Below, in pieces: positions 62,116 to 64,000 of a stretch of 64,000 nucleotides of DNA; positions within the stretch are counted from its first letter, which is position 1; each line of letters opens with the position of its first letter. The notes beneath the pieces were generated by a model that saw nothing but the letters and a program-made list of their open reading frames with translations, ran no database searches and was not told the origin of the DNA. Source of the stretch: Caproicibacterium argilliputei (GTDB lineage Bacteria > Bacillota > Clostridia > Oscillospirales > Acutalibacteraceae); contig NZ_CP135996.1 in NCBI RefSeq assembly GCF_029211325.2, forward strand, positions 558,001-622,000, written 5' to 3'. The position numbers and the translations under genes are program-made.

Positions 62116-63912
62116 ATGGGAGCAGACGAAACAAAATTGAATCGGCTTTCTGACATCACCTACGCCCTGTTTGTACAGGAAAAAATTCAAATTCCAAGCG
62201 GAGGGGAGCAGCAATACCGCTTTTCCTCTGTCTGCGGGCGGATTTTTGCATCCGTATTTTTTCAGGCACATACTGCGTCACAGGCCAGAAATGTACTGAC
62301 GCTGGTTTCAGATACCGGCGAAGCTGCCGTTTCCGTGCAGATGGAGGGAAAAGCATTCTTTGCGTGGAACGGCGCCCATCGGGAACTGATTGGTTCGTTT
62401 CAGGAAGACACTTGGTTTCGAATTGCATTATCGGTAGATACGGTGCGGCAGACCTATTCTGTTTTTTTGGACGGGGAAAAGTGCTTGTCCCATGCAGCTT
62501 TTCGAGAAACTGCAAAAGCCTTTGCAGCCTGTACGGTTTCTGCACGTGCAGACGGCTTTACGGAGCAGCATTTGTGTGTGTATGAAAATCCGGTGCAGTC
62601 GGTACAGCAGGCAGCCGCCGGGCGAAGAATTTATGATGCAAAAGCACTTGGCGTGGAAGCCGATGGTTCTGTCGATGTGACGCAAAAGCTGCAGACACTC
62701 ATTGACTGTTGTGCAAGGGAAGGCGGCGGTGTCCTGTATTTGCGGGCGGGTACCTACCTTTCGGGTATGCTGGAGTTCCGCCAGGGGAGTGAACTGTATC
62801 TGGAAACAGATGCAGTTTTGCAAGGTACACTGGAGAGCAGCGCATATGTTTCCAAGCACAATCCAAATTGGAACATGGCACATCAAGGCCCGCAGATGGC
62901 GCTGGTTTACGCAGAGAATTTGACCGGGTTCGTCATACAAGGCGGCGGTACGATTGACGGCGGGGGTGATTTTTCCGGCGATTACGGTTCGGAAAGCAGC
63001 CGCCCCAGTGCCATTTTGCTGGTTGGGTGTACAAACGTCAGGATTCGGGATGTGTACGTGGAAAACGCCGGTATGTGGACGATTCCGGCGGTTGATTGCA
63101 CACGGCTGTATGTGCGCAATGTCCATCTGCGCTCCTTTTGGTTTCCGAACCGGGACGGCCTGGATTTGTGCGATTGCCATGAGGTGTTAGTGGAGCACTG
63201 CAGCTTTTTGTCAGACGACGATACGGTCTGCTTGAAAAGCGGAAGTGAGCGCGGCTGTAACCAGATTCTTGTGCGCTTCATGATGCTGCAGAGCACCATG
63301 GCCAATGCCGTCAAATTTGGCACCGGCAGCTATGGCGCATTTACCAACTGCACCGTGTGCGATTCTGTCATCAAACACACACGGTTGGGTGGAATCTGCG
63401 TGGAGTCTGTGGATGGAGCGAAAATTCAGTCCCTCTGTTTTAAAAACTTGGACATTGGGTGGACCGGTTCCCCGTTTTTCGTTGTGTTGGGTGACCGCGG
63501 CAGTATTCCGCCGGAGGGGAAAAGGCGTATTGGAAGCATTGAAAACCTGCAGTTCTGCAAAATCTGTGCGCATGACTTGGCGCAGAGTGATGGCTGCTAT
63601 CTGTCCGGCATGCAGACAGAGAAGGGAATCTTTCCAATTCGGAATTTGCTGTTTAAAAATGTGCAGTTGACTGCTCGCGGCGGTGTACAGGAAATGCCCG
63701 CCGAACCGCCGGAGTATGATGGCCGGTATCCGGAAGTCAATATGTTTGGGAAACTGCCGGCGTGCGGGTATTGGATTCGTCACGCTGAAGCCGTCCGCTT
63801 TGAAAACTGCACAACCGCAGTGGAACGCGCAGATGTACGTCAGCCGGTTGTTACGGCAGATGCTCCCGTACTGCAGAACACAATTTCCGATAAGGGAGCA
63901 TACAAAACATGA
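62116..63912 (+). CDS. GH28 polygalacturonase-type pectinase
   Basis: 598 residues, no signal peptide, so probably acts on imported oligogalacturonides or rhamnogalacturonan pieces. An N-terminal beta-sandwich (about 1-165) precedes a right-handed beta-helix. GH28 catalytic motifs are NRDGLDL, SDDDTVCLKSG and a late TRLGGICVES region. Its product, galacturonate, feeds the uxa genes 10 kb upstream. Its stop overlaps the next gene's ATG. Confidence 0.93.
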   Translation: MGADETKLNRLSDITYALFVQEKIQIPSGGEQQYRFSSVCGRIFASVFFQAHTASQARNVLTLVSDTGEAAVSVQMEGKAFFAWNGAHRELIGSFQEDTWFRIALSVDTVRQTYSVFLDGEKCLSHAAFRETAKAFAACTVSARADGFTEQHLCVYENPVQSVQQAAAGRRIYDAKALGVEADGSVDVTQKLQTLIDCCAREGGGVLYLRAGTYLSGMLEFRQGSELYLETDAVLQGTLESSAYVSKHNPNWNMAHQGPQMALVYAENLTGFVIQGGGTIDGGGDFSGDYGSESSRPSAILLVGCTNVRIRDVYVENAGMWTIPAVDCTRLYVRNVHLRSFWFPNRDGLDLCDCHEVLVEHCSFLSDDDTVCLKSGSERGCNQILVRFMMLQSTMANAVKFGTGSYGAFTNCTVCDSVIKHTRLGGICVESVDGAKIQSLCFKNLDIGWTGSPFFVVLGDRGSIPPEGKRRIGSIENLQFCKICAHDLAQSDGCYLSGMQTEKGIFPIRNLLFKNVQLTARGGVQEMPAEPPEYDGRYPEVNMFGKLPACGYWIRHAEAVRFENCTTAVERADVRQPVVTADAPVLQNTISDKGAYKT

Positions 63913-64000
63913 ACCGTATCACATTTCAGTTTTATCCGTATGCCAAGCAAAAAGCGCTGACCATGAGCTATGATGATGGGCAGGTTTATGACCGACGCTT
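63909..64000 (+). CDS. Polysaccharide deacetylase-like protein (partial, 5' end only)
   Basis: About 30 codons visible. ITFQFYPYAKQKALTMSYDD followed by GQVYDRR fits the start of NodB-type deacetylases, in which the SYDDG aspartates begin the metal site. ATGA overlap with the GH28 gene shows it belongs to the same operon. It might remove acetyl groups from pectin. Confidence 0.6.
   Translation, partial: MNRITFQFYPYAKQKALTMSYDDGQVYDRR

Noticed and set aside
1..64000. CRISPR arrays, rRNA genes, riboswitches, replication origin
   Set aside because: No regularly spaced direct repeats, rRNA-like sequence or recognisable riboswitch core was seen on reading.

Overview
The window looks like a chromosome segment of a pectin- and arabinan-degrading anaerobic Clostridium-type bacterium (Bacillota, probably Oscillospirales/Ruminococcaceae; this is inferred from gene content, moderate GC and strong AGGAGG ribosome binding sites, not measured). 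Two plant-cell-wall utilisation loci are separated by about 21 kb of decayed mobile DNA.

1-7.7 kb: the end of a ROK sugar kinase, an orphan phage-type lysis pair (XhlA-like plus holin), a GH3 beta-glycosidase, and a leftward YtrA-type operon (GntR repressor, ABC ATPase, two paralogous permeases, the first with a one-base frameshift). 7.9-24.9 kb: an arabinan locus. It has two very large secreted enzymes (1202-residue GH43 arabinanase and 1832-residue alpha/alpha-barrel hydrolase), a binding protein with two permeases for oligosaccharide import, a LacI repressor, and a cytoplasmic GH127 beta-L-arabinofuranosidase. The enzymes would cut arabinan outside the cell, the importer would bring in fragments and GH127 would finish them. 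TAAACGTTTA-like sites beside two of the transcription units suggest LacI control.

24.9-45.7 kb: a mosaic island. It holds an IS256 transposase remnant joined to a serine recombinase remnant, a parA-parB pair and surface-protein genes of an integrative/plasmid-like element (one broken by an amber codon, one cut by an IS3/IS150-family element), then a contractile-tail prophage with SPP1-like head genes. The prophage is defective: the major capsid gene has lost its middle, and most tail genes are gone. It still carries a MuF-type head protein with a C-terminal HExxH domain, a YoeB/YefM-type toxin-antitoxin pair inside the baseplate operon, a tail protein fused in frame to the C-terminal part of a radical SAM/SPASM peptide maturase, and a GH25 endolysin with two C-terminal repeats that also end both giant secreted hydrolases. 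The island ends in a 48-nt 3' fragment of tRNA-Gln(UUG), a probable attachment site.

45.7-64 kb: galacturonate/pectin metabolism. A leftward lacI-uxaC-glycosidase operon and a rightward uxaB-uxaA operon share an intergenic region with two GTAAGTRCTTAC operators. Downstream lie a YesM/YesN-type two-component system (the regulator appears to start at CTG), a second carbohydrate importer, an intracellular GH43, a GH28 polygalacturonase and the start of a deacetylase-like gene. Neither importer has its own ATPase in the window, so a shared MsmX-type ATPase encoded elsewhere is expected.
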